Of a stretch of DNA of 59,863 bases, positions 35,982 to 44,598 are shown piece after piece. The notes beneath the pieces were generated by a model, which made no database searches, had not been told where the DNA came from, and worked only from the letters and a program-made list of their open reading frames with translations. The position numbers were made by a program, and so were the translations under genes. Origin of the DNA: Fibrobacter sp. (GTDB taxonomy: Bacteria; Fibrobacterota; Fibrobacteria; Fibrobacterales; Fibrobacteraceae); contig JAGCPF010000048.1 in the NCBI GenBank assembly GCA_017642335.1, positions 1 to 59,863 on the forward strand. The letters run 5' to 3'. Positions within the stretch are counted from its first letter, which is position 1. The number at the start of each line of letters is the position of its first letter.

Positions 35982-36176
35982 ATGCTTACCATAAATGGAC
36001 AGAGTGTCGATGCGGCGGGGAAGACCGTCGCCGAATACCTTGCGGAAGCGGGGTACAATACCGTGCGCATCGCCGTGGAGCGGAACGAAGAAATTGTTCC
36101 GAAGGCAAAGTATGCCGAGACGGTGCTCGCCGATGGCGACGTGGTCGAGGTCGTGAACTTTGTAGGTGGCGGGTGA
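35982..36176 (+). CDS. thiS: sulfur carrier protein ThiS
   Basis: A 64-residue ubiquitin-like protein that starts MLTINGQ and ends VVNFVGGG. The C-terminal Gly-Gly is the site of adenylation and thiocarboxylate formation in thiazole synthesis. The stop overlaps the thiF start (TGATG). The start codon follows a promoter-like box by 4 bases, which suggests a leaderless message. Confidence 0.95.
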   Translation: MLTINGQSVDAAGKTVAEYLAEAGYNTVRIAVERNEEIVPKAKYAETVLADGDVVEVVNFVGGG

Positions 36177-36814
36177 TGGAAACTCGCGTGCCGACTCGCG
36201 AAGAGATGCTTGCCGCGCTCGAGAAGCGCCAGGGTGCCGATGCCGTGCGCAAGTTGCAGGCGGCGACCGTTGCTGTATGCGGACTGGGCGGACTTGGCTC
36301 GAATATCGCGATTTCTTTGGCGCGTGCCGGTGTAGGGAAACTTATCCTTGTGGATTTTGACTGCGTCGACGTGACGAACTTGCATCGCCAGCAGTACAAG
36401 GCGTGTCAGGTTGGCCACCCCAAACCCGAAGCATTGCTTGCGAACTTGAAAGAGATTGCCCCGTACACGGAATACGAAACGCATTTTGAGAAGGTGACTG
36501 CCGAGAATGTGGCGACGCTCCTTGCAAATGCCGACGTGGTTTGCGAGGCGTTCGACAATGCCGAGGCGAAGGCGATGCTCGTGAATGCGGTTCTCGAGAC
36601 GATGCCCGAAAAATTCTTGGTGTCGGCTTCCGGAATGGCGGGTTTTGATGTCGGGAACACTATCCGGACTCGCAGGATTACGGATAAATTCTACCTCTGT
36701 GGCGACGGGGTGAGCGATGTCGCCGACGGAATCGGGCTGGTTGCACCGCGAGTGATGCTTTGTGCCGCGCACCAGGCCCTTACGACGATCCGGCTGATTC
36801 TTGGCTTGGTTTAA
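36176..36814 (+). CDS. thiF: ThiS adenylyltransferase ThiF
   Basis: The 212-residue E1-like protein has the nucleotide loop VAVCGLGGLGSNIA, LILVDFDCVDVTNLHRQQY and a C-terminal YLCGDG block. It activates the ThiS C-terminus with ATP. The ATG shares bases with the thiS stop, so translation is coupled. The zinc-binding CxxC pairs of E. coli ThiF are not evident, as in the short ThiF of anaerobes. Confidence 0.9.
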   Translation: METRVPTREEMLAALEKRQGADAVRKLQAATVAVCGLGGLGSNIAISLARAGVGKLILVDFDCVDVTNLHRQQYKACQVGHPKPEALLANLKEIAPYTEYETHFEKVTAENVATLLANADVVCEAFDNAEAKAMLVNAVLETMPEKFLVSASGMAGFDVGNTIRTRRITDKFYLCGDGVSDVADGIGLVAPRVMLCAAHQALTTIRLILGLV

Positions 36815-36887
36815 GTATCCCCCGGGGTGGCTTGCTTAAAATAATCTTCCATCTTTCTTATGCGGGTTTGAAAGTCCTTTTTCCGAG

Positions 36888-36918
36888 TTGACCGGATTGT
36901 TAACAATTTTTATCTTTG
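36888..36918 (+). promoter_or_regulatory. promoter of the carboxyltransferase gene
   Basis: TTGACC and TATCTT separated by 17 bases, continuing TATCTTTG, which also fits the TAnnTTTG box of Bacteroidota. The leader is about 30 nt with an AAAGGAG site. Confidence 0.65.
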
Positions 36919-36955
36919 GCTACGAAATTATTACAGTAAAGGAGTTCTTTACACT

Positions 36956-38578
36956 ATGTGGAATGAAAAGCATATGACGAAACTGGAAGGCCTCCTGGCT
37001 CAGGCCCAGGCGGCCGGTGGTGCGGCACGTGTCGATAAGCAGCACCAGTCCGGTAAGTTTACTGCACGTGAGCGCATGGAAATGCTGTTTGATGCAGGCA
37101 CCTTTGTGGAAATTGGCGCTCTCCGCAAGTCCAGCAACCGCGTCCTTAAAGAAAGCAAGGTGATTTTGGGCGACGGTGTCGTGACGGGTTATGGCAAGGT
37201 GAATGGCCGCCTTGTTTTTGCTTCTTCTCAAGATTTTACCGTGGGTGGCGGTGCCTTGGGCCAGTGCCACGCCGAAAAGATTTGCCGCGTTTTGGATATG
37301 GCCGTCGAGGCCGGTGCCCCGTTTGTCGCGCTGAACGACAGTGGTGGAGCCCGCATTGACGAAGGCGTGTTCTCGCTCGCCGGTTATAGCGCCATCATGG
37401 CCCGCAACGTGTGGGCTTCGGGTGTGATTCCCCAGATTGCCGTGATTATGGGCCCCTGCGCTGGTGGTGCATGCTATTCTCCGGCTCTGAGCGACTTTAT
37501 CTTCATGACCAAGCAGACGAGCCAGATGTTCCTGACTGGCCCGGCCGTCGTGAAGCAGGTGATGGGCGAAAACATTACCGCTGCTGAACTGGGTGGCGCT
37601 CCGGTGCATACCTCCAAGTCTGGCGTGGCGCACTTCATGTACGACGACGACAAGTCCTGCCTCGAAGGCGTGCGCAAGTTGCTGAGCTACTTGCCGCAGA
37701 GCAACCGCAAGGGATCTGCCGAATGCAGCTGCAAGTTTGCCGAAGCCGCCAAGAATGATGAAGCGGGCTTCTTCAAGAAGTTGTTCTCCAAGTCTGAATC
37801 GAACGATGTGGCTGCTTCGTTCGACAACAGCGCAACAATCCAGGACATTGTTCCGGATAACTACAAGCAGGCCTACGACGTGAAGTCGGTGATTGCCGCC
37901 TTTGCCGATGTCGACAGCTTCTTCGAAGTGCAGAGCGACTGGGGTAAGAACGTGGTGATCGGTTTTGCTCGCCTGGATGGTGAAGTTGTCGGTATTGTTG
38001 CGAACCAGCCCAAGGTGCTCGCGGGTTCCTTGGATGTGGACGGTTCCGACAAGGCTGGCCGTTTCGTGCGCTTCTGCGATGCGTTCAACATTCCGCTTCT
38101 CGCGCTTGTTGACGTTCCGGGGTACATGCCGGGTTCCAAGCAGGAATACTCGGGCATTATCCGCCACGGTGCAAAGCTCCTGTACGCCTTTGCCGAAGCG
38201 ACCGTGCCGAAGGTGACGCTCATTCTGCGCAAGGCCTTTGGTGGTGCTTACATCGCCATGAACAGCAAGGACGTGGGTGCCGACTACGTGTTCGCCCTCC
38301 CGATTGCCCAGGTGGCCGTGATGGGTGCCGAAGGTGCCGTGGAAATCATCAACAAGAAGGAAATCGCTGCGGCTCCGGATCCGGTGGCTGCTCGTGCTCA
38401 GTGCATTGCCAAGTACGAAGAAGAACTGATGAACCCCTACGTGGCCGCCTCCATGGGCGTGGTCGACGAGGTCATCCGTCCTGCCGACGTGCGCAAGCGC
38501 CTGGTGACTGCTTTTGACGCCTTGAAGACCAAGGAACAGAAGAGACACTGGAAAAAGCACGCCAACATCCCGCTGTAA
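36956..38578 (+). CDS. acyl-CoA carboxyltransferase beta subunit (propionyl/methylmalonyl type)
   Basis: The 540-residue protein carries both crotonase-like halves of a biotin-dependent carboxyltransferase: GGALGQCHAEKICRVLD, NDSGGARIDEG, GPCAGGACYSPALSDF and, in the second half, DVPGYMPGSKQEYSG and RKAFGGAYIAMNSK. It matches the subunits of propionyl-CoA carboxylase or methylmalonyl-CoA decarboxylase. A 40-residue Ser/Lys-rich insert (about 245-285) joins the halves. No biotin carrier or decarboxylase membrane subunit is in the window. It has its own promoter and terminator between thi genes and is probably unrelated to thiamine. Confidence 0.92.
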   Translation: MWNEKHMTKLEGLLAQAQAAGGAARVDKQHQSGKFTARERMEMLFDAGTFVEIGALRKSSNRVLKESKVILGDGVVTGYGKVNGRLVFASSQDFTVGGGALGQCHAEKICRVLDMAVEAGAPFVALNDSGGARIDEGVFSLAGYSAIMARNVWASGVIPQIAVIMGPCAGGACYSPALSDFIFMTKQTSQMFLTGPAVVKQVMGENITAAELGGAPVHTSKSGVAHFMYDDDKSCLEGVRKLLSYLPQSNRKGSAECSCKFAEAAKNDEAGFFKKLFSKSESNDVAASFDNSATIQDIVPDNYKQAYDVKSVIAAFADVDSFFEVQSDWGKNVVIGFARLDGEVVGIVANQPKVLAGSLDVDGSDKAGRFVRFCDAFNIPLLALVDVPGYMPGSKQEYSGIIRHGAKLLYAFAEATVPKVTLILRKAFGGAYIAMNSKDVGADYVFALPIAQVAVMGAEGAVEIINKKEIAAAPDPVAARAQCIAKYEEELMNPYVAASMGVVDEVIRPADVRKRLVTAFDALKTKEQKRHWKKHANIPL

Positions 38579-38601
38579 TAGCGAAGAAGGTGTTTTGCAA
38601 A

Positions 38602-38633
38602 ACTCTCGGCCGTGAAGGCTGGGAGTTTTTTTT
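38602..38633 (+). terminator. terminator of the carboxyltransferase gene
   Basis: ACTCTCGGCC-GTGAA-GGCTGGGAGT with two mismatched or G-T pairs, then seven T residues. Confidence 0.75.
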
Positions 38634-38635
38634 GT

Positions 38636-38729
38636 AGAGACTAGAGGCTAGGGGCTAGAGGCTAGAGTAGATAATCGCAGCGAAGCCGTGATATTTTTCC
38701 CTAACCCCTAGATCCTAGCCCCTAACCAC
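38636..38729. repeat. CTAGAGGCTAGGGGCTAG repeat with inverted partner
   Basis: GACTAGAGGCTAGGGG at 38639 is answered by CCCCTAGATCCTAGCCCC at 38704, an imperfect inverted pair around about 45 bases. The same motif occurs at 16200-16225 and 42926-42962. Confidence 0.55.
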
Positions 38730-38734
38730 TTTTC

Positions 38735-38742
38735 TATATTTA
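38735..38742 (+). promoter_or_regulatory. -10-like box of thiG
   Basis: TATATTTA about 27 bases before the thiG ATG. No clear -35 element and no thiamine riboswitch are seen in the short leader. Confidence 0.4.
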
Positions 38743-38769
38743 CCCCCGAAAAAACATAAAGAAGGCTTT

Positions 38770-39537
38770 ATGGACGACAAATTGGTTATCGGCGGGCATG
38801 AATTTACTTCCCGCTTTATCCTGGGCTCGGGAAAATACTCCCTCAAGTTGATTGAAGCCGCGGTGCGCGATGCGGGGGCACAGATTGTGACCCTGGCGGT
38901 GCGCCGGGCGAACACCAAGGACCACGAGAATATCCTGGATTACATTCCGAAGGGCGTGACGCTGTTGCCGAATACGTCCGGCGCCCGCACCGCCGACGAG
39001 GCGGTCCGCATCGCGCGCCTTTCCCGCGAGCTCGGCTGCGGTGATTTCGTCAAGATCGAAATCATGCGCGACACGAAGTACCTGCTCCCTGATAACTATG
39101 AGACGGTGAAGGCGACCGAAACCCTCGCGAAGGAGGGTTTCGTGGTGATGCCGTATATGTACCCGGATTTGAACGTGGCGCGCGACCTCGCTAACGCGGG
39201 TGCCGCAGCCGTGATGCCGCTTGCCGCTCCGATTGGCAGTAACAAAGGCCTTTCGACGCGTGAGTTCATCCAGATTCTGATTGACGAAATCGACTTGCCC
39301 ATCATCGTGGATGCGGGTATCGGCAAACCTTCCGAAGCCTGTGCCGCGATGGAAATGGGTGCTGCCGCCATCATGGCGAATACGGCGCTTGCCACTGCGG
39401 GTGACTTACCGCTTATGGCGCAGAGTTTCAAGCTTGCCATCGAGGCGGGTCGCAAGGCCTACCTCGCAGGCCTTGGGCGCGTTCTCACGCGCGGCGCTTC
39501 CGCGTCCGACCCATTGACGGGCTTTTTGAGAGATTAG
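38770..39537 (+). CDS. thiG: thiazole synthase ThiG
   Basis: A 255-residue TIM-barrel enzyme that builds the thiazole phosphate ring from deoxyxylulose phosphate, dehydroglycine and ThiS thiocarboxylate. Motifs: [10 protein letters not shown] at the start, [20 protein letters not shown], the phosphate-binding PIGSNKGL and [19 protein letters not shown]. An AAGG site precedes the ATG. thiH and thiE follow on the same strand. Confidence 0.96.
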   Translation: MDDKLVIGGHEFTSRFILGSGKYSLKLIEAAVRDAGAQIVTLAVRRANTKDHENILDYIPKGVTLLPNTSGARTADEAVRIARLSRELGCGDFVKIEIMRDTKYLLPDNYETVKATETLAKEGFVVMPYMYPDLNVARDLANAGAAAVMPLAAPIGSNKGLSTREFIQILIDEIDLPIIVDAGIGKPSEACAAMEMGAAAIMANTALATAGDLPLMAQSFKLAIEAGRKAYLAGLGRVLTRGASASDPLTGFLRD

Positions 39538-39616
39538 AAGAATTGTCACTCTGGAGCATCGAAGATGCGATAGAGTCCATGGATCCTATCACTCCTTGCA
39601 GTCGTTCCAGGATGAC

Positions 39617-40897
39617 ATGATGGTAAAAGATATGACCGCTGAAAGAAAAGACAACAACTACCTGTTCGATTCCGGGAACCTTTCGGAAGGCGCTCTCGCG
39701 AAGAAGCACCGCATAGAGACGGACCCGAGCGCCCGCACGAACATCATGGATTACCTGCCCGGCATGGAAGTCATCCAGTCGGACATCGCCGATAAGGTGC
39801 TCGCCGAGTCCGAGAACTTCGATTACAGCAAGTACACCGGCAAGGACGTGAAGCGCGCATTGGAATATGAACGTTGCACGCTCGAGGATTTCAAGGCGCT
39901 CCTTTCTCCGGCTGCCGCCCCGTACCTCGAGCAGATGGCCGCGAAGGCGAAAATCGAGACGAGCAAGCACTTCGGCAACAACGTCTACTTCTTCACGCCG
40001 CTCTACATCGCTAACTACTGCGAGAACTACTGCGTCTATTGCGGGTTCAACTGCTACAACCACATCAAGCGCATGCAGCTTACGATGGAGCAGATTGAGC
40101 ACGAGATGAAGGTCATCGCCGACAGCGGCATGGAAGAAATCCTGATTCTCACTGGCGAAAGCCGCGCGAAGAGCAGCGTGGAATACATCGGCGAGGCCTG
40201 CAAGCTTGCGCGAAAGTATTTCCGCATGGTGGGCGTGGAAGTCTACCCGGTCAATGTGGACGAATACCGCTACCTGCACGAATGCGGCGTGGACTACGTG
40301 ACCGTCTTCCAGGAAACCTACGACAAGGAGCGTTTCGAAAAGCTCCACCTGCTCGGCCACAAGCGCGTGTTCCCGTACCGTTTTGACTCGCAGGAACGCG
40401 CCCTCATGGCCGGCATGCGCGGGGTGGCGTTCTCCGCACTCCTCGGCCTCTCGGACTTCCGCCGCGATGCCCTCGCATCCGCACTGCACGTGTATTACCT
40501 GCAGAAGAAATACCCTCATGCCGAAATGAGCTTAAGCTGCCCGCGCCTGCGCCCGATTATCAATAACGACAAGATTGACCCGCTCGACGTTCACGAGAAG
40601 GAACTCTGCCAGGTGCTCTGCGCCTACCGCATCTTCCTCCCGTTCGTGGGCATTACGGTCTCGAGCCGCGAAAGCAAGGAATTCCGCAACGGTATCGTGA
40701 AAATATGTGCGACGAAGGTCTCTGCCGGCGTTTCTACGGGCATCGGCGACCACGAAAGCAAGTACAGCGGTCACGACGACGGGGAAGGCGGCGACGAGCA
40801 GTTCGAAATCAACGACTCTCGCAGCTTCAACGATATGTATGGTGACATTTCGGGCGAAGGTTTACAGCCTGTCTTGAACGATTACCTTTACGTGTAG
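39617..40897 (+). CDS. thiH: 2-iminoacetate synthase ThiH
   Basis: A radical SAM enzyme that cleaves tyrosine to dehydroglycine for ThiG. The CxxxCxxC cluster motif is in NYCENYCVYCGF (about residues 132-143), with ThiH-type C-terminal cysteines less clear. The start at 39617 follows an AGGA site; the ATG at 39632 is an alternative. The 426 residues include a longer N-terminal part than E. coli ThiH, as in clostridial forms. The protein functions with ThiG, encoded just upstream. Confidence 0.93.
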   Translation: MMVKDMTAERKDNNYLFDSGNLSEGALAKKHRIETDPSARTNIMDYLPGMEVIQSDIADKVLAESENFDYSKYTGKDVKRALEYERCTLEDFKALLSPAAAPYLEQMAAKAKIETSKHFGNNVYFFTPLYIANYCENYCVYCGFNCYNHIKRMQLTMEQIEHEMKVIADSGMEEILILTGESRAKSSVEYIGEACKLARKYFRMVGVEVYPVNVDEYRYLHECGVDYVTVFQETYDKERFEKLHLLGHKRVFPYRFDSQERALMAGMRGVAFSALLGLSDFRRDALASALHVYYLQKKYPHAEMSLSCPRLRPIINNDKIDPLDVHEKELCQVLCAYRIFLPFVGITVSSRESKEFRNGIVKICATKVSAGVSTGIGDHESKYSGHDDGEGGDEQFEINDSRSFNDMYGDISGEGLQPVLNDYLYV

Positions 40898-40906
40898 GAC
40901 TTACTT

Positions 40907-41536
40907 ATGCGCAAAAATCTCGATATGACGCTTTACTTTATCACCGACAGCACTTGCGTTCCCGAAGAACGCTTCTTGCCCGTGGTGGAGGCGGCCTGCA
41001 AGGGCGGCGCGACGATTATCCAGCTGCGCGAAAAGGACAAGTCTACACGGGAGTACATGCGGCTTGCAACGGCGACGCATGAAATTACCGCCCGTTATGG
41101 AATCCCGCTGATTATCGACGACCGCGTGGACGTGGCGCTTGCCATCGGAGCGGAAGGCGTACATGTGGGGCAGAGCGACATGCCGGCGCATCTGGCTCGC
41201 AAATTGATGGGCGATGACAAAATCGTGGGTGTTACGGCCAAGACGGTGCCGCAGGCGCTCGAAGCCTACGAGCAGGGTGCTGATTACTTGGGCTGTGGTG
41301 CAATTTACCCCACGACGACTCACGTAAATACGGTCATTACCCCGGTAGAAACGCTCAAGGACGTTGTGAAGGCCGTGCCCATTCCCGTCAACGCTATCGG
41401 CGGGCTCAACAAGGACAACATCTTTGTGCTGAAGGGTTCCGGCATCGCGGGAATCTGCGTAGTATCTGCCATCATGAAGGTGGCCGACCCAGAGACTGCT
41501 ACCCGCGAACTCAAGCAAGCGTTCTTGGAGCTGTGA
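40907..41536 (+). CDS. thiE: thiamine-phosphate synthase ThiE
   Basis: A 209-residue TIM-barrel enzyme that joins the hydroxymethylpyrimidine and thiazole phosphates. Motifs: YFITDS, IIQLREKD, LIIDDRVDVALAIGAEGVHVGQSD, DYLGCGAIYPT and NAIGGLNKDNI. It begins 9 bases after thiH, ends the thi run and is convergent with the M23 peptidase gene 7 bases away. Confidence 0.95.
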   Translation: MRKNLDMTLYFITDSTCVPEERFLPVVEAACKGGATIIQLREKDKSTREYMRLATATHEITARYGIPLIIDDRVDVALAIGAEGVHVGQSDMPAHLARKLMGDDKIVGVTAKTVPQALEAYEQGADYLGCGAIYPTTTHVNTVITPVETLKDVVKAVPIPVNAIGGLNKDNIFVLKGSGIAGICVVSAIMKVADPETATRELKQAFLEL

Positions 41537-41543
41537 GCTCTAC

Positions 41544-42533
41544 CTAATTTTTGCTTCCGTGCAGTTTCAACCCGATCCGGAGCGGGGCGTCTTTATTGAG
41601 ATTGTTGATTCTGCAGAGCGACTCAACGGAAATATTGAACCAGTTGGCGATATCCCCGAGGGTGTCGCCTTTCTTGACCACATAATAATTGTATTTCTTG
41701 AGTTTATTCTGAATATTCCGGTGGGCGATAGTGGCTTTTTTTATCGAAAACTTTTCTACGCCTTTTTTCAGGGACCAGTGCGGAAAGTCGATGACGGTAG
41801 CGGGATCGATGTTGACTTCGCCATAACGGATTTCAAAGTGGAGATGCGCTGCCGAGGATTTGCCTGTGCTGCCTGCCAAACCGACGATATCTCCGGGATA
41901 GACGTAATCATCGACTTTCTGCAATCTTTCGGACAAGTGTCCGTAAACGGTTTGGAGCCCGTTCTCGTGTTCCACGATGATATAGTGCCCGTATCCACCC
42001 GCATTGTACCTCGACATGATGACTCTGCCCGGCAGCGCCGCGACGACAGGTTCGTTCTTGATGACGTTCACGTCGACACCCCTGTGCAGGCGGTGGTCTC
42101 GGATTCCGTAGGGGGAGCCGACCAGAGCCTCGTGCGTGATAGGCACGAGCATCTTGGATAGGTCAAGGTAGATGTCTATGGGTTTCTTTTTTTGTTCGGC
42201 CTTGGGTGCAGCTGTTCGTTTTTCTCCGACGACTTCGTACTTGACTCCCTTCTTTTCCATGAGGATGGCCTTGGTGAAGGCCTTGGGGTCATTCGCGTCG
42301 ATCAGGACCTTGTCCGAACCCTTGCTGCTTTTTTTGCCTTTGCTCTTTGCCGGTTTGGATTTTTTTGCGGGCTTCTTCTTTGCTGCGTTCTTGCCCTTTT
42401 CTTGGACTGAACTCTTCTCGTCCTTCTTTGCTCCGGTAGTTGCCGCTGCTTCGGCGGGCGCGCTTAGGCACGCTAGCGAAAGCACTATGGGGGCGAGAAT
42501 GCTGCCCAGGGCTACTTTCCGGAAAAACTGCAC
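41544..42533 (-). CDS. M23 peptidase with LysM domain
   Basis: The GTG at 42533, with a CAGGAG site, gives 329 residues and a clean signal peptide (cut near PAEA). A Lys/Ser-rich linker (about 35-80) precedes an M23 metallopeptidase domain with zinc ligands in HRGVDVNV and HLHFEIRYG, and a C-terminal LysM (YYVVKKGDTLGDIANWF) that binds peptidoglycan. It probably cuts cell-wall crosslinks or activates amidases. All M23 zinc ligands appear present: H-x3-D early and HxH late. Confidence 0.9.
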   Translation of the reverse strand: MQFFRKVALGSILAPIVLSLACLSAPAEAAATTGAKKDEKSSVQEKGKNAAKKKPAKKSKPAKSKGKKSSKGSDKVLIDANDPKAFTKAILMEKKGVKYEVVGEKRTAAPKAEQKKKPIDIYLDLSKMLVPITHEALVGSPYGIRDHRLHRGVDVNVIKNEPVVAALPGRVIMSRYNAGGYGHYIIVEHENGLQTVYGHLSERLQKVDDYVYPGDIVGLAGSTGKSSAAHLHFEIRYGEVNIDPATVIDFPHWSLKKGVEKFSIKKATIAHRNIQNKLKKYNYYVVKKGDTLGDIANWFNISVESLCRINNLNKDAPLRIGLKLHGSKN

Positions 42534-42549
42534 GGTAAACTCCTGCGGG

Positions 42550-42921
42550 CTACCTGAGGAATGCGAAGAACACCGCGGCGACAATCAGCACGAAGGCGAC
42601 GATGTGGTTCCACTGGAGCGCTTCGTTGTTGAATACCGTGGTCGCGATGACCGTGAATACGGTGATGGAGATGGCTTCCTGGATGACCTTGAGCTGCATG
42701 AGGCTGAACGGCCCGCCATTGATGCGGCTGCCGATGGTGTTGGCCGGGATCATGAAGAAGTACTCGATGAGGGCCACGCCCCACGACGCGAGAATCACGA
42801 GGATGAGCGGCCAGTCGGTGCTGATGTGCATTTCCTTCAGTTTGAGGTTGCCGTACCAGGCGGCGGTCATGAACACGTTGCTGATGATGAGGAGGAGGAT
42901 GGTAAAAATTCCGGCTTTCAT
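42550..42921 (-). CDS. DMT-family small membrane protein (DUF486)
   Basis: A 123-residue protein with four hydrophobic spans and the DUF486 pattern (NVFMTAAWYGNLK, WGVALIEYFFMIPANTIGS, NGGPFSLMQLKVIQE). Members resemble small drug/metabolite transporters; no substrate is known. It lies 16 bases upstream of the M23 gene on the same strand. Confidence 0.85.
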   Translation of the reverse strand: MKAGIFTILLLIISNVFMTAAWYGNLKLKEMHISTDWPLILVILASWGVALIEYFFMIPANTIGSRINGGPFSLMQLKVIQEAISITVFTVIATTVFNNEALQWNHIVAFVLIVAAVFFAFLR

Positions 42922-42925
42922 ATGT

Positions 42926-42962
42926 TTAGGGTTTAGGGGCTAGGATTTAGAATCTAGGGGTT
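42926..42962. repeat. AGGGGCTAGGATTTAG repeat
   Basis: GTTTAGGGGCTAGGATTTAG followed by AATCTAGGGGTTAAAC, an intergenic repeat of the CTAG family abutting the stop of the DUF4416 gene. Confidence 0.5.
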
Positions 42963-43623
42963 AAACTGTGTCATGCCCGCCTTGACGGGCATCTCCTTTT
43001 GTTTCTCGAGCCTTGGGCTTGGAGCCTCTCTCGTCTTTCGTCTGTAGGCCCGTAGGGCCGTTCTCTCGTCTGAGTCGGTACGGCTTTCCCGTGCTCATCT
43101 GGTAGGCGAGGCGGGCGCGGACTTGTTCCAAATATTGGATATACTTTTCGCTCTGGTAATCGCGGTAGGTCCAGTCGAAGGCGTGGAAATGCCCGTCTTG
43201 GAAGTACAGCGTGGGCTCCACGAAAATTCCGCGTTGCATGTACACGCGTTGTCGTTGGTCCTTGGTGGTGGCGAGGAAAAACTGCCCGAGTGTCATGTAG
43301 CCCGGGTCGAGGTTCACGGGCCGCAACTCCGGAGTGCCGTTCTTTTCGGCAATTTCGAGTTCGATATCGTTTGTCCAGAGCTTGATGTCTACGATGGTTT
43401 CGCGTTCCACCAGGTTCTCGTAGCTGAAGAACGCTCGGACGGGGGCGCTGCCGATTTCATCGACATAGTAGTTGGTGAACGTGAAGGGGAATGGGGCTAG
43501 GTTCAGGTCTTCGGGGCCGAACTTTTCGCGCAAAGTCGCCCGTACCGATTCGACGGCTTGCGAATCTTTTGCGAGGATGCCCACGATAATCTTGACCTTG
43601 GCCGGTGTCCTGAGTTCGCCCAT
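42961..43623 (-). CDS. DUF4416 family protein with repeat-derived tail
   Basis: A 220-residue protein matching DUF4416 over about residues 1-185 (KVKIIVGILAKD, LNLAPFPFTFTNYYVDEIGS, RPVNLDPGYMTLGQFFLATTKD, YWTYRDYQSE-like block). The function is unknown. The last about 35 residues are highly charged and are read from the TCTCGTCTTTCGTCT and GCCCGCCTTGACGGGC intergenic repeats, so the reading frame has probably run into repeats. The start is 26 bases from the divergent cyclase gene and has no Shine-Dalgarno sequence. Confidence 0.75.
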   Translation of the reverse strand: MGELRTPAKVKIIVGILAKDSQAVESVRATLREKFGPEDLNLAPFPFTFTNYYVDEIGSAPVRAFFSYENLVERETIVDIKLWTNDIELEIAEKNGTPELRPVNLDPGYMTLGQFFLATTKDQRQRVYMQRGIFVEPTLYFQDGHFHAFDWTYRDYQSEKYIQYLEQVRARLAYQMSTGKPYRLRRENGPTGLQTKDERGSKPKARETKGDARQGGHDTV

Positions 43624-43628
43624 GCCAA

Positions 43629-43645
43629 GTAATTTAGTAATTTTA
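43629..43645. promoter_or_regulatory. overlapping divergent -10-like boxes
   Basis: TAATTTTA (43638-43645, plus strand) ends 4 bases before the cyclase ATG, and TAAATTAC (43636-43629, minus strand) ends 5 bases before the DUF4416 ATG. The whole gap between the two start codons is 26 bases. Confidence 0.4.
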
Positions 43646-43649
43646 CGCC

Positions 43650-44453
43650 ATGAGCATTTTCAACCGAAGTTTTCTTTTGGTGATAAGATCCCTGAGCCTG
43701 CCGAAGGGATCCTCTCTCGTATCTCGTCTCCTGCCTCTCGTCTTATTACTCTCGTCTCTCGTATTTGCCGAAACCCCGCGCGTTGTGCCGACCATTGTGG
43801 ATTCCGTTTCGCACGAGACGTCCCATTTTACGCAAGGCCTTTTCTTTGACGGTTCCGATTTGATCGAAAGTACGGGCCAGTATGGCGGCTCGGGACTTTA
43901 CCGCCGCACGCTCGAAGGGAAAATCCTCGATTCCGCGCGTCTTGCCGAACGCTATTTCGGCGAGGGCTCCGTCGCCGTGGGGGAGGACATCTTCTACCTG
44001 ACCTGGAAATCGAAAAAGGCCTTTATCTACAACCGCAAACCCTTCCGCTCGAAGGGCGAGTTCCGCATCCCCACAGAAGGCTGGGGGCTTACGTATTGGC
44101 ACGACGCCCTGCTCATGAGCAACGGCTCGGATGAACTTTTGAAAATCGCCCTGGGAGCATTCAACGTCATCGGAACAATCCATGTGACCGATGAAGGCAA
44201 GCCCGTGCCTATGCTCAACGAATTGGAAGTGGTCGGGAACACCCTCTACGCCAACATCTGGCAGACGGCACTAATCGCCGTCATCGAACTCCCCAGCGGC
44301 AAGGTCGTCAAGTACCTGGATTTCTCTGCCAAGGCCAAGGACGTGAAAAAACGCTATCCCTCCGCCGACGTGCTGAACGGAATTGCCTACGACGGCATGA
44401 CCCTGTGGGTCACAGGGAAAAACTGGCCGCAGATCTACAAGATCAAGTTCTAG
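43650..44453 (+). CDS. glutaminyl-peptide cyclotransferase (beta-propeller type)
   Basis: This 267-residue protein matches the bacterial/plant glutamine cyclotransferase family: THFTQGLFFDGSDLIESTGQYG, VGEDIFYLTWKSK, WGLTYWHDALLMSNGSD and LNGIAYDG. These enzymes turn N-terminal Gln into pyroglutamate on exported proteins. The signal peptide (about 1-40) is unusually long, and its SLVSRLLPLVLLLSSLVFA part is encoded by the TCTCGTCTCTCGT repeat family. The domain begins right after it. The message is probably leaderless. Confidence 0.85.
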   Translation: MSIFNRSFLLVIRSLSLPKGSSLVSRLLPLVLLLSSLVFAETPRVVPTIVDSVSHETSHFTQGLFFDGSDLIESTGQYGGSGLYRRTLEGKILDSARLAERYFGEGSVAVGEDIFYLTWKSKKAFIYNRKPFRSKGEFRIPTEGWGLTYWHDALLMSNGSDELLKIALGAFNVIGTIHVTDEGKPVPMLNELEVVGNTLYANIWQTALIAVIELPSGKVVKYLDFSAKAKDVKKRYPSADVLNGIAYDGMTLWVTGKNWPQIYKIKF

Positions 44454-44499
44454 AAAATTTTCCAGACAAAAATGGCTGTAAGCAACCTCCCCACAATGT

Positions 44500-44532
44500 T
44501 CATTGCGAGGGACGAACAGTCCCGAAGCAATC
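44500..44532. repeat. dispersed ATTGCGAGG / GAAGCAAT element
   Basis: TTCATTGCGAGGGACGAACA and GTCCCGAAGCAATCT; GGGAC/GTCCC and ATTGC/GCAAT pair to form a hairpin. Same family as the elements at 15282, 16234 and 25988. Confidence 0.7.
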
Positions 44533-44598
44533 TATTCAAGTTGACTATGCATTGAAAAAAGTGTAGATTTCTCGAATGAATGTCACCAAGGGGGTATC

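Noticed and set aside
36920..38560. 546-codon frame antisense to the carboxyltransferase gene
   Set aside because: Shadow of a strongly conserved gene.
38579..38769. TPP riboswitch before thiG
   Set aside because: No TPP aptamer core such as CTGAGA was found; the space is taken by a terminator and repeats.
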